Origin: Platynereis dumerilii
Taxonomy: Eukaryota; Annelida; Polychaeta; Phyllodocida; Nereididae
NCBI GenBank assembly: GCA_026936325.1
Contig: JAPTHN010000011.1
Coordinates: 31,964,629 to 32,028,628, forward strand
Direction: 5' to 3'
Length of the DNA: 64,000 bases
Shown: positions 48,532-57,306 of the stretch, piece after piece
Layout: each line of letters opens with the position of its first letter
Numbering within the stretch: position 1 is the stretch's first letter
Translations under genes and position numbers: made by a program
The notes under the pieces: generated by a model
Told to the model about the DNA's origin: nothing
Database searches by the model: none
Seen by the model: only the letters and a program-made list of their open reading frames with translations

Positions 48532-50394
48532 TCACACCCTGGATAGACAATCAGCAATAATGTTGTCCTTTCCTTTAATATGCCTTATTTCAAGGTCATA
48601 TTCTTGGAGAATCAAACTCCAGCGGAGCAGACGCTGATTTTTCCCTTTCATCTTAGAGATGAACGTCAACGGATTATGATCAGAAAATACAACCAATTTG
48701 TTAACATTGGAGGTGACATATACATCAAAATGTTGTAAAGCCAGCAAGAGAGCAAGAGCCTCTTTTTCAATAGTAGAATAATTTCTCTGATGGCGGTTGA
48801 ACTTCTTTGAAAAGTAACAAACAGGATGACTGATTCCTGGCTCCCTATCCTGTAATAAAACCGAGCCAGCTCCAGTGTCAGAAGCATCCACAAGCAGAAG
48901 GAAGGGCTTAGAAAAATCTGGAGCCGTCAAAACGGGTCCACTCGACAAGAGCGCCTTCACATTCTCAAAAGCAACCTGACATCTTGAATCCCACACAAAA
49001 TCGCATTTTTTGATAGTGAGATTTGTCAGTGGCAATACCACATCAGAAAAATTTCTACAAAACTTTCGATAAAAACCGGCCATTCCCAGAAATCTCTGCA
49101 AAGATTTCTTATCGCGAGGTACTGGAAAGTCAGCAATGGCCTGTACTTTAGCCTCTCTAGGCTTGACAATCCCCTGACCAATAACATGACCCAGATAGGT
49201 GACTTGGGCCTTACCAATCTCACTCTTAGCAAGACTAACAGTGAGCTTGGCATCGGACAATCTTTGCAGCAAATCTCTCACATCTTGGAAATGCTCTTCC
49301 CAGGTGGAGCTGCTAACAACAATGTCGTCGATATAAACATTACAATTTGGGGAATCCTGCAAGACCAGGTTCATGAGTCTTTGGAAGGAAGCCGACGAGT
49401 TCTTCATTCCAAAGGGCATGACTCTGTATTGCCAGAGGCCATACGGCGTAACAAAGGCAGAGATCAATTTGGCTTGTTCCGTCAAAGGAACTTGCCAATA
49501 ACCCTTGAGCAAGTCAAACTTACTAACAAATTTTGCATGACCGACACGGTCAATGCAATCATCAATCCTAGGGATTGGAAAACTGTCAGATTTTGTCAAA
49601 ACATTAACCTTTCTGAAATCCGTAACAAAGCGTTTGCTACCATCCGCCTTGGGGACTAGAATACTAGGTGAGCTCCACTCACTCTGACTAGGTTCAATGA
49701 TGCCATTTTCAAGCATGTAGTCAATCTCACTTTTCATAAGTTCCAGCTTCCTTGGATTAACTCTGTAAGGATGCTGCTTGATAGGATCAGAGTCCCCAAC
49801 ATCGACATCATGAAAACAAACATCAGTGCATGTTGGCACATCAGGAAAAACATTTGAAAAATCTTGAAACAACTGCTTCATTTCAACACCTTGTTTCTCT
49901 GACAGGTGACTGATTTTCTCATCAAAATTTGACAACACTTGAGAGTTAGTCAATCTGAAAGAACCAGCAGAATCAATGCTGAAATCGTCATGCTGACTGT
50001 CTGAAAATACACTTTCACCACAATCGACAGCTGCAACTGACTGAGGTAGCGAGCATTCTTCATCACGCTCCAAATACTCTTTGATCATGTTGATATGACA
50101 AACACGAGACTTCTTTGTACGATCTGGCGTACACACAACATAATCAACATCATTGATCTTTTTCTGAATAACATATGGTCCAGAAAATTTAGCCTGCAAA
50201 GAATCTCCTTGAAAAGGCAACAACACTAGCACTTTCTGACCTACTGCAAATTTACGCTTACAAGCGTTCTTGTCAAACCAGTCCTTCATATCAGCTTGGG
50301 CGTCTCTGAGATTCTCATGCGCTTTCTCACAAACTGATAGTGGAGCAGCAGAGGAGAGTATTCCTTGAGGCAAGTGATCACCGGAGTAGAACAC
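48532..50394 (-). CDS. Retrotransposon ORF: reverse transcriptase and RNase H
   Basis: The 620-codon frame begins with an integrase C-terminal, G-P-Y/F-type segment (about residues 50-105). A linker follows, then reverse transcriptase (about 205-400) with L-D-L-like F-D-L-L-K-G-Y at 293-299 and the Y-I-D-D site at 354-357. RNase H follows (about 495-620) with acidic residues in L-V-D-A-S and F-S-D-H-N. The enzyme would copy the element RNA in virus-like particles. Lying downstream of integrase, it shows the rearranged pol order. Family level: Ty3/Gypsy, Gmr1 group. Confidence 0.9.
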   Translation of the reverse strand: MFYSGDHLPQGILSSAAPLSVCEKAHENLRDAQADMKDWFDKNACKRKFAVGQKVLVLLPFQGDSLQAKFSGPYVIQKKINDVDYVVCTPDRTKKSRVCHINMIKEYLERDEECSLPQSVAAVDCGESVFSDSQHDDFSIDSAGSFRLTNSQVLSNFDEKISHLSEKQGVEMKQLFQDFSNVFPDVPTCTDVCFHDVDVGDSDPIKQHPYRVNPRKLELMKSEIDYMLENGIIEPSQSEWSSPSILVPKADGSKRFVTDFRKVNVLTKSDSFPIPRIDDCIDRVGHAKFVSKFDLLKGYWQVPLTEQAKLISAFVTPYGLWQYRVMPFGMKNSSASFQRLMNLVLQDSPNCNVYIDDIVVSSSTWEEHFQDVRDLLQRLSDAKLTVSLAKSEIGKAQVTYLGHVIGQGIVKPREAKVQAIADFPVPRDKKSLQRFLGMAGFYRKFCRNFSDVVLPLTNLTIKKCDFVWDSRCQVAFENVKALLSSGPVLTAPDFSKPFLLLVDASDTGAGSVLLQDREPGISHPVCYFSKKFNRHQRNYSTIEKEALALLLALQHFDVYVTSNVNKLVVFSDHNPLTFISKMKGKNQRLLRWSLILQEYDLEIRHIKGKDNIIADCLSRV

Positions 50395-51223
50395 AAAGTG
50401 TCATACACCAAAATTTTCCTCAGAATTTCTACTTTCAGGAATTGACTTTGAAAAGTTATGAAACTTATGGCGAAACCAACGGCAACTGTTTCCATGGCAA
50501 CAAGTCTGTCAATTCAGAGAAGGTTATGTACCCCATATAATAAAGATGTTATATGATTAATTCAACTCTGTGAATCAATTCAACCATGCATTATGGTACC
50601 ACTTGGTGTGGGCCACATATTAGGAAAAAATATTTAGTTTGGGTTGTAATCCTGTTGCTATGGTAACCTTTGAATCATAACAAATGTGTGCAAATTTCAA
50701 TACATCGGAATGCAATCCTATGTATTACACCGAATTAAGATTATATAGATTATCTGTTGTGCCATATTGAAGGCCCTTGTTCTTAGCTTTCCAATGATGC
50801 CTCACACAAGTATGTAGGTAGTATACTCTTGGAGTTTTGACTGAAAATGTGGCTGAGCATCCATCGTTCGATTCATACAAAATGATGACGTTCATGCCAT
50901 TGTTTCTTTTGGATCATATCACTACTAGGGTGATGCAGATTGCACACAAAAAAATTAACTTTTGAATTTTCAATGGGGCACCCCCCAAATATGTTTCAAT
51001 ATATGAAAAAAAAATTTAGTAAAAATTTGAGCCAAATCGGACAAATTTTAGAGGGTGCTACCACAATTTGAAATATAACATTATATTGCAATGGGCGAAA
51101 TCCAAGTTTTATGGGTGCTGGGTGAAGGAAGTTGTCCAACCACTAGAGTGTTGGTAATTTTTTTCTTATTTAAGCTTTCCACTATTCTCATCACAAATCC
51201 ATTCATATTTTGCCAATATCCGG
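50395..51223. other. Non-coding interval between the retrotransposon ORFs
   Basis: This 0.83-kb AT-rich stretch has no retroelement coding similarity and looks like a later insertion of another element. Its exact ends and class are not clear. Confidence 0.45.
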
Positions 51224-53995
51224 TCATTTCAGGCTACAGTCTCTGAAATCAGATACATAATCTAACAAAGACAATTCAGGATCATCATGCAACAATTTTT
51301 CCTTGAGCATTGCTAAAGGTCCTCTGACACTGTGGCCATACACCAACTCAAATGGACTGAAACCAAGCGAAGATTGGACTGATTCTCGAACCGCAAACAA
51401 CATGAGGGGAACTCCTTCATCCCAATCACGAGAGTTGTCTAAACAATAACATCGCAGCATTTTCTTCAAGGTCTGGTGAAAACGCTCTAGGGCACCCTGA
51501 CTTTCTGGGTGATAAGCACTAGATCTCAACTGTTCAATGTTCAGTTCATGAAGAACTTGTTGAAAAACATTGGACATAAAGTTTGAACCCTGATCTGATT
51601 GGACAGTTCTGGGCAAACCAACCAAAGTAAAAAATTTTACCAAGGCCTTGATAATAGTTTTGGCCTTAATATTCCGCAGAGGAATTGCCTCTGGGAATCG
51701 AGTCGACGCACACATAATTGTCAAAAGATATTGATTACCAGACTTGGACTTCGGTAGTGGTCCAACACAATCAATAAGAACTCTAGAGAAGGGTTCATAA
51801 AATGCCGGTATTGGTTTCAACGGAGCCTTCGGTATAGTCACATTTGGCTTCCCAACCATCTGACATGTATGACACGTGCGACACAACTTCTTCACGTCAT
51901 CTGAAAGACCTGGCCAAAAGAAATTCCTGAGAATCCTATCCCGAGTCTTATTCACACCTAGATGACCAGATAATGGTACTTCATGAGCTAAACGCAGAAC
52001 CTCATTACGATACTTTCTGGGAACTACTAACTGACTCACCACCCTCCAATGTTCATCAAGAGAAGCATCAGGGGGGCGCCACCTTCTCATCAACACATCA
52101 TCTTTCAGATAGTAGCACATCTGCTGATTCCCGACATCAATGTCATCACACACACGATCAAACAAATGTACCAAACTATCATCAGACTTTTGTTCTTCAG
52201 CTAAAGTTAACTGAGAATCATCCGAGTCAAAACTGATAACTTCACAGTCAGTATCAAACAAACTAGCTAGACATGTCTCCGACAAACCAATGTCACAAAC
52301 CGGATCTGACAATAAACTAGCATCACAAGAGTCAGCCTCGCACTGAACATCTTCAGAGTTTTCACCCTCAACAAGTCGAGACATTGACCTTGTCACTGCA
52401 CACGACGGAAACAATTCTGGAAAATCATCTGTGACACCACACAAAGGCTTTTCGACCATTTCTGGCCTTGATATAACCTTGCCACCAACTAGATCATTTC
52501 CCAACAATAAATCAATCCCACTAACAGGTAATTGTTCACAGATCCCAACTATAACAGGTCCATTAATCAAATCACACTCTAGATGGAGCCTATGTAACGG
52601 TACACTCTCGAAACCACTGCCTATTCCTCTAATAGGGACAGAAACACCTGTAAAGGAGTCCTCAGATATTGGAAGGGCTGATTGTAAAAGAAGAGATTGG
52701 GCAGAGCCCGTGTCCCGCAAAATAGAAATGGAAGACTGTGGGGAACCAGGGGAACTACACACAGTGGTAGCAACACTTCCCTTGGAAACAAATGGAAGAA
52801 AAACTTCCGCAACATCAGAAGCATCCACAACATTCTGACTGGTAATTTGTGAAGATTGAGTTAGAGCAACCTCTTTCTTCTTCAACTTGAAACAATCGGA
52901 CATCAAATGACCAGGTTTCTTACAATAACTACATTTGACATTAGACCTCAGAGAATCCTGACCTTCACCTTTTGAAACATTAAGGGACTTCTTAGAAGTA
53001 TCAACTGATTTCTTTGGCATTTCAGCCGACTTAGATACAGAACTGTTTGGCTGTTTGAACAGAGAATCACTTGACTGCTTCGTCTTCTCATTTTTGTGAA
53101 TCAACACATAGTCATCAGAGTGAACAGCAGCTTCATGAAGAGAACCAACCTTCTGTTCATTTACATACATCCGCATCTGTTCTGGAATAGAAGCCTTAAA
53201 TTGTTCAACCAACACTAACTCCTTCAATTCTTCAAAGCTAGAAACCTCTTGGGATGAGCACCACTTGTCAAACTGTACCGATAGATCCTTACTGAACTCA
53301 ACATAAGTGTGCTTGTCCATTTTCTTCCATGATCTAAACTTTTGACGATAAGCCTCGGGAGTCAACTCATACGCTTTCAGAATTTCCGCTTTTAACCCGT
53401 CGTAATTGTTAGAACCTTCCACGGTCAGACTAGCATACACTCTTTGAGCCTTCCCTGTCAAAACAGTCGAGATCATGAGTGACCACTTATCTTTTGGCCA
53501 ACTACTACCAACGACAACCTTTTCGAACATAAGAAAAAACTGATCTACATCTTTCTCACTAAACGGAGGAACAAGTTTGCTATGTCTAGCCACATCAAAT
53601 CTGGACTGAAATTCAAACGAACGATCATTTGCCCTAGCCCTTTCTCTTTCAAGTTCTAATTGGAGTTCTAACTCTTCCTTCTTAGATTTGGATATAGCTA
53701 GCTTCAACTGTTCCATTTCATATTCAGGAGTGGTGTTAGCACTTCGTGAGGCAGCGTTTAAATTCTCATTGAATGTCGTAAGGACAGCATTCTCTAAAAC
53801 TCCCTCATCAACAAAATGAGCAACAATTTCTGATAGAATTTCATGCTTTCGCATCGCATTTCTGACCTCTAATTCATACTTTAAACCAACGGCTAAGAGG
53901 TCAGATTTTCGTAACTTATTTAAGGTTTCCAAATCTGTTGCACCGAGGAACTCATCCACAAACTTATCAGCCTCAAACACCGCCATTTTAAACAA
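51224..53995 (-). CDS. Retrotransposon ORF: gag, protease, integrase
   Basis: The 923-codon frame has several domains in order. A coiled-coil segment lies at about 95-125. The capsid at about 140-300 includes a stretch at 210-300 with the pattern of a SCAN domain (E-A-Y-R-Q-K-F, Y-V-E-F, L-V-L-V-E-Q-F, H-E-A-A). A C-X2-C-X4-H-X4-C zinc knuckle is at 355-368. An aspartic protease has D-T-G-S at 428-431 and L-L-L-G-N-D-L near 496. An H-H-C-C zinc-binding domain lies at 671-711. The integrase catalytic core has D742, D801 and E837, spaced D-58-D-35-E. It would supply particle protein, maturation and insertion functions. Protease followed directly by integrase, without reverse transcriptase, marks the Gmr1 type. 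Confidence 0.92.
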   Translation of the reverse strand: MFKMAVFEADKFVDEFLGATDLETLNKLRKSDLLAVGLKYELEVRNAMRKHEILSEIVAHFVDEGVLENAVLTTFNENLNAASRSANTTPEYEMEQLKLAISKSKKEELELQLELERERARANDRSFEFQSRFDVARHSKLVPPFSEKDVDQFFLMFEKVVVGSSWPKDKWSLMISTVLTGKAQRVYASLTVEGSNNYDGLKAEILKAYELTPEAYRQKFRSWKKMDKHTYVEFSKDLSVQFDKWCSSQEVSSFEELKELVLVEQFKASIPEQMRMYVNEQKVGSLHEAAVHSDDYVLIHKNEKTKQSSDSLFKQPNSSVSKSAEMPKKSVDTSKKSLNVSKGEGQDSLRSNVKCSYCKKPGHLMSDCFKLKKKEVALTQSSQITSQNVVDASDVAEVFLPFVSKGSVATTVCSSPGSPQSSISILRDTGSAQSLLLQSALPISEDSFTGVSVPIRGIGSGFESVPLHRLHLECDLINGPVIVGICEQLPVSGIDLLLGNDLVGGKVISRPEMVEKPLCGVTDDFPELFPSCAVTRSMSRLVEGENSEDVQCEADSCDASLLSDPVCDIGLSETCLASLFDTDCEVISFDSDDSQLTLAEEQKSDDSLVHLFDRVCDDIDVGNQQMCYYLKDDVLMRRWRPPDASLDEHWRVVSQLVVPRKYRNEVLRLAHEVPLSGHLGVNKTRDRILRNFFWPGLSDDVKKLCRTCHTCQMVGKPNVTIPKAPLKPIPAFYEPFSRVLIDCVGPLPKSKSGNQYLLTIMCASTRFPEAIPLRNIKAKTIIKALVKFFTLVGLPRTVQSDQGSNFMSNVFQQVLHELNIEQLRSSAYHPESQGALERFHQTLKKMLRCYCLDNSRDWDEGVPLMLFAVRESVQSSLGFSPFELVYGHSVRGPLAMLKEKLLHDDPELSLLDYVSDFRDCSLK

Positions 53996-54730
53996 TCGTA
54001 TGATATTTAAACTAGGTCAGTTGTAAAATACAATGGTAGCACTGAAACTACACTAGACACAAAAACAATGTAATCAACATGACAACAGTTTGGCATGCAA
54101 AGGTCTAGACTACCTCAAAAGTCAACAAAATTTTCAATATAACACACAATGGTCAATCAATTTGACACACAAGTAATCATGACAACAATATGACATACCA
54201 CTGTCAAATTTCTAACTTGACACACATTTTTGGCAACATGGCACATAAAAGTCATCCTTAAAACTGCTAAAGTTACAAAATTTTAAACAATACACAGTAC
54301 CGTACAAAATAATCTCGACATTTCAAAATACAGCTCAAATAATGCAAATGTACACAAGAGTTAATTTCTAATCAAAACAGTTCAAGATCAACTCACAACT
54401 GTCACTGCTAAATGGTCACATTGGCGACCACAGTATTATTAGCACCATGAACATTTTAGAACAGTCAGAATCAGTGAATAAACAAAATGCACACACATGA
54501 TCCCAAAGTAAATACATTTGAAATTTTGATTAGAGTCAATGAGCACCATAATAATAAATCGTAATAGAATTGCACAGTATAGTGCTGTCACGTCAAAACG
54601 TTGAAAACTTCATTTTTCACAGTGTCAAATTGGCGAATTTTCGCAAGTTGAAGAATTTTCACTGCACAAGTTCAATCAATGTTTTCATGACTACGACAGT
54701 CACAGTTCATTGACAACAAACTTTACGATA

Positions 54731-54856
54731 CGACTTGAAGCGTGACATCTCGACTTGAAAGGTGACATCTCGACTTGAAAGGTTACATCTCGACTTGAAA
54801 GGTGACATCTCGACTTGAAACGTGACATCTCGACTTGAAACTTGACATCTCAACTT
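54731..54856 (-). repeat. 20-bp tandem repeat in the retrotransposon leader
   Basis: Six copies of cgacttgaaa(g/c)gtgacatct with few changes, in the 5' leader between the primer-binding site and gag. Further upstream in the leader, two segments at about 54955-55145 and 55200-55330 resemble each other (gaggacgaa.agcata, cgccatcttggaattgtcgt, tgcggcactgggcctaa). Confidence 0.88.
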
Positions 54857-55603
54857 CACACACTGTACAATTGACGACAATTTTCAAAAACAAGTGTGCA
54901 TAAATCATTGAAAGCGAAATAGTCATAACACACACCTGGCTGTCAGACATCATGAAGTGCGGCACAGAAAATTCGAGGACGAACAGCATACCCTTGGGCA
55001 ATGTCTTGCCCGCGAAATCTATAGGCAGAATCTGGACGCCATCTTGGAATTGTCGTTGTACAAACGTGCGGCACTGGGCCTAATAAAGCACGTGGTTTGC
55101 AAAAGTCAAAAATCGGCAAATTGACGAAGGTCAAAACACACACCTGATAGCGTCCTGTTCGGCTGTTATCGTGGCGAAGTTTTGTTGAAAATGTACAACA
55201 CCAGAAAACACGAGGACGAATAGCATATCCTTGTGCAATGCCTTGCAGACGCTAGACGCCATCTTGGAATTGTCGTAGCATAGATGTGCGGCACTGGGCC
55301 TAACGCACGTGGTTCCTAGAAGTCAAAAACGAGTGCTTACAAGCACTGAAATATTGTCCGAATTGTGGATAATCCATGTTGTCTTCATCATGTACATGGT
55401 GATTAGTTTATCATCAACACAGTCCAATAATTGACAGGAAAACATCACGAAACATCATGTAGACATTTTCGCGCTCTTCCACGTGGGCCATTCGCATGAC
55501 GGCGTCATTTTCGCCGAAAAAATCCATGTTAAAAAACGGCAATCAAGTGTTCAAAATGATCACAGGCCTTCTTGGCAACATGTCCATAATCGTCTGTGTT
55601 CAA

Positions 55604-55621
55604 TCCTGGCACGAGCCCCCA
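55604..55621 (-). promoter_or_regulatory. Primer-binding site of the retrotransposon
   Basis: Just inside the 5' LTR, after gaaa, the minus strand reads TGGGGGCTCGT followed by gccagga. The first eleven bases match the tRNA-Pro primer site used by many retroelements. The rest is imperfect, so the tRNA assignment is tentative. Confidence 0.6.
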
Positions 55622-55625
55622 TTTC

Positions 55626-55778
55626 TGTTAGGAAACAGAATGACAATTCCACTGTTTTGAATCAACGTCTTTATTCCTCGATGTTAATCATACAACTGCC
55701 GCGCTCTTCACAAAGTGACGCGTAAAAGCACAGTGGCGCCACCAACATGTGGCGCCTCCCAACGGCACATCCCTAACA
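55626..55778 (-). repeat. 5' LTR
   Basis: On the minus strand it starts TGTTAGGG and ends CCTAACA. One-site difference from 48038-48190 over 153 bases. Confidence 0.92.
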
Positions 55779-56399
55779 AATTGTATTGTAGGTGACTGTT
55801 ACTCTACCTTGCATAACTTTTAAAGCCAAAATTGCTGCATCCCTTTTAGTCAAAATGATTGTGTTCACCTGGACACCACTTCTATAATAATTTATATGTC
55901 CACTTTGGTGGATAGTTATCAAGGCATTACAGGTGACAGTCAAATTGCATCGAACGACTTGAAGGTGAAATGTTAGGTTACTCACCATGAATACTTTAAA
56001 TATGTTCAGCTAAACTGAAGTGAATGAACAATTTCTAACAACAGAACTAAACTGCCGGTTCATGTAAAAAGTGGGGATTCTTACTAAAAAGTAATGCTAT
56101 CTGTGTTATCACCTGCATAAATTTCCATCTCTTACTGACAATGAGAAGTAATTGTTGCAAACGGATTTCCGTTTGGGAAGTTACCATTAGTCACATCAAT
56201 GCACAAACCATTAATTTTGGAACTTGTGAATTCCACACAAATCCATTACTCTGTCAGTTTTTATTTCAACTGACCCACAGCCCAAATTCCCTTGTTCTGT
56301 TTGTTTGTTTGTTTTTTAAGCCTCTGCAGCAACTTAGTGGACTATATCAAGGCAGGAGATCGCCGCATGATGATGGGATGAGAAGACTGTGAGTCTGGC
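55779..56399. other. No recognised feature
   Basis: An 83-codon frame at 56141-56392 is not supported by any motif. No repeats are seen. Confidence 0.35.
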
Positions 56400-56580
56400 A
56401 CATACCCTATTAATTCAGGGATGTCCAGGGTCTTTCAGTTGCCCCAGCATAGAATACTGGATACAACCCGCCTCCATTTAATGTCCCATGGACTCAGACC
56501 AAAGTGAGTTCCTGGGGTGAGATTTGAACCCACACCCTCAAAGCCAGTTGACCAAATTCTCTTGTAGTTGAGCTATGCAT
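56400..56580 (-). mobile_element. tRNA-derived SINE or tRNA pseudogene
   Basis: On the minus strand, an A-box-like tagctcaactac (56564-56575) and a B-box-like ggttcaaatct (complement of 56520-56530) stand at tRNA spacing. A paired T-arm, gtggg-ttcaaat-ctcac, is visible. About 100 bases of unrelated body follow. The acceptor stem is not convincing, so it is not a working tRNA. The 3' end of the body is undefined. Confidence 0.55.
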
Positions 56581-57151
56581 TATTTAACATATTAGTCAAG
56601 TTAATTTAATTATAGCCCTCAATTTGAAAGAAATACTTCGAGAAATATAATTACTCCAATAATAATGACTTTGACGCTCTCCACTTTTATTCTTCTTTGT
56701 TTTCTTTTTCTTTTGTTTATTATTTTATTATTGTTTTTCTTTTATTTATTGATTCCTTTTCTTTCTTTTGTTTAATTCCCATGAGCGGCAGCTAGTCTAT
56801 ACCTTTGAGATTCAAAATTTTGGGTTATTATTTGTTTTTGTCTTTCTTGAAAAAGTAGAAATCTGAATCGGAATCCATTGTATTTTCACTGGACCGTGGA
56901 AGAAGTGAATTGTATTCCATGCATTATCATGAATATTTCTCTAAATTACGAAAGAGATTTTGTGTCATTCCCATTGATTAATATACAAAAGAATCTGGGC
57001 TTATGTGGAAAATAAATCTTATGCTGTAAAAACAAACAAACACTTATTAGCCTTTTGCATTGCATTTTAATGAAGAATGAAAGGCATGATAACTTGATAA
57101 GTACAGGAGCAAGCTAAGAAATCATCAAATTAACAAAACACAACATAAATT
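56581..57151. other. Downstream flank of the receptor gene
   Basis: AT-rich, with a T-rich run at about 56690-56775. No gene is seen. Confidence 0.4.
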
Positions 57152-57157
57152 TTTATT
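57152..57157 (-). promoter_or_regulatory. Candidate polyadenylation signal
   Basis: AATAAA on the minus strand, about 150 bases past the receptor stop codon. It is the likely signal for this transcript. A long T-run lies closer to the stop, at 57190-57200. Confidence 0.5.
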
Positions 57158-57306
57158 ACTTATGTCCAGAAAGATGGCAGACAGTAAATAATTTTTTTTT
57201 CTTCATTACAAATACATAACTTTTCTGGGATTGCTGATTTGTACTTTTCACAAATGCAAGGCTTGGCAAGAACAATGCTTACTATAATTTAGAGTCATTG
57301 ATTTGG

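Larger units (their letters stand above)
48038..55778 (-). mobile_element. Gypsy-class LTR retrotransposon, Gmr1-like
   Basis: A 7.74-kb element bounded by two 153-bp LTRs. Parts in element order are 5' LTR, primer-binding site, 1.6-kb leader with tandem repeats, a long ORF with capsid, zinc knuckle, protease and integrase, and a second ORF with reverse transcriptase and RNase H, then 3' LTR. Integrase before reverse transcriptase is the order of the Gmr1 group of deuterostome Gypsy elements, not the usual Gypsy order. About 0.8 kb of non-coding sequence, probably another insertion, separates the two ORFs, so the copy is broken at least once. The LTRs differ at one site, so the insertion is recent. 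I saw no target duplication. Confidence 0.93.

Noticed and set aside
49186-52838. Plus-strand frames of 66-157 codons inside the LTR element
   Set aside because: They are antisense shadows of the minus-strand pol and gag frames.
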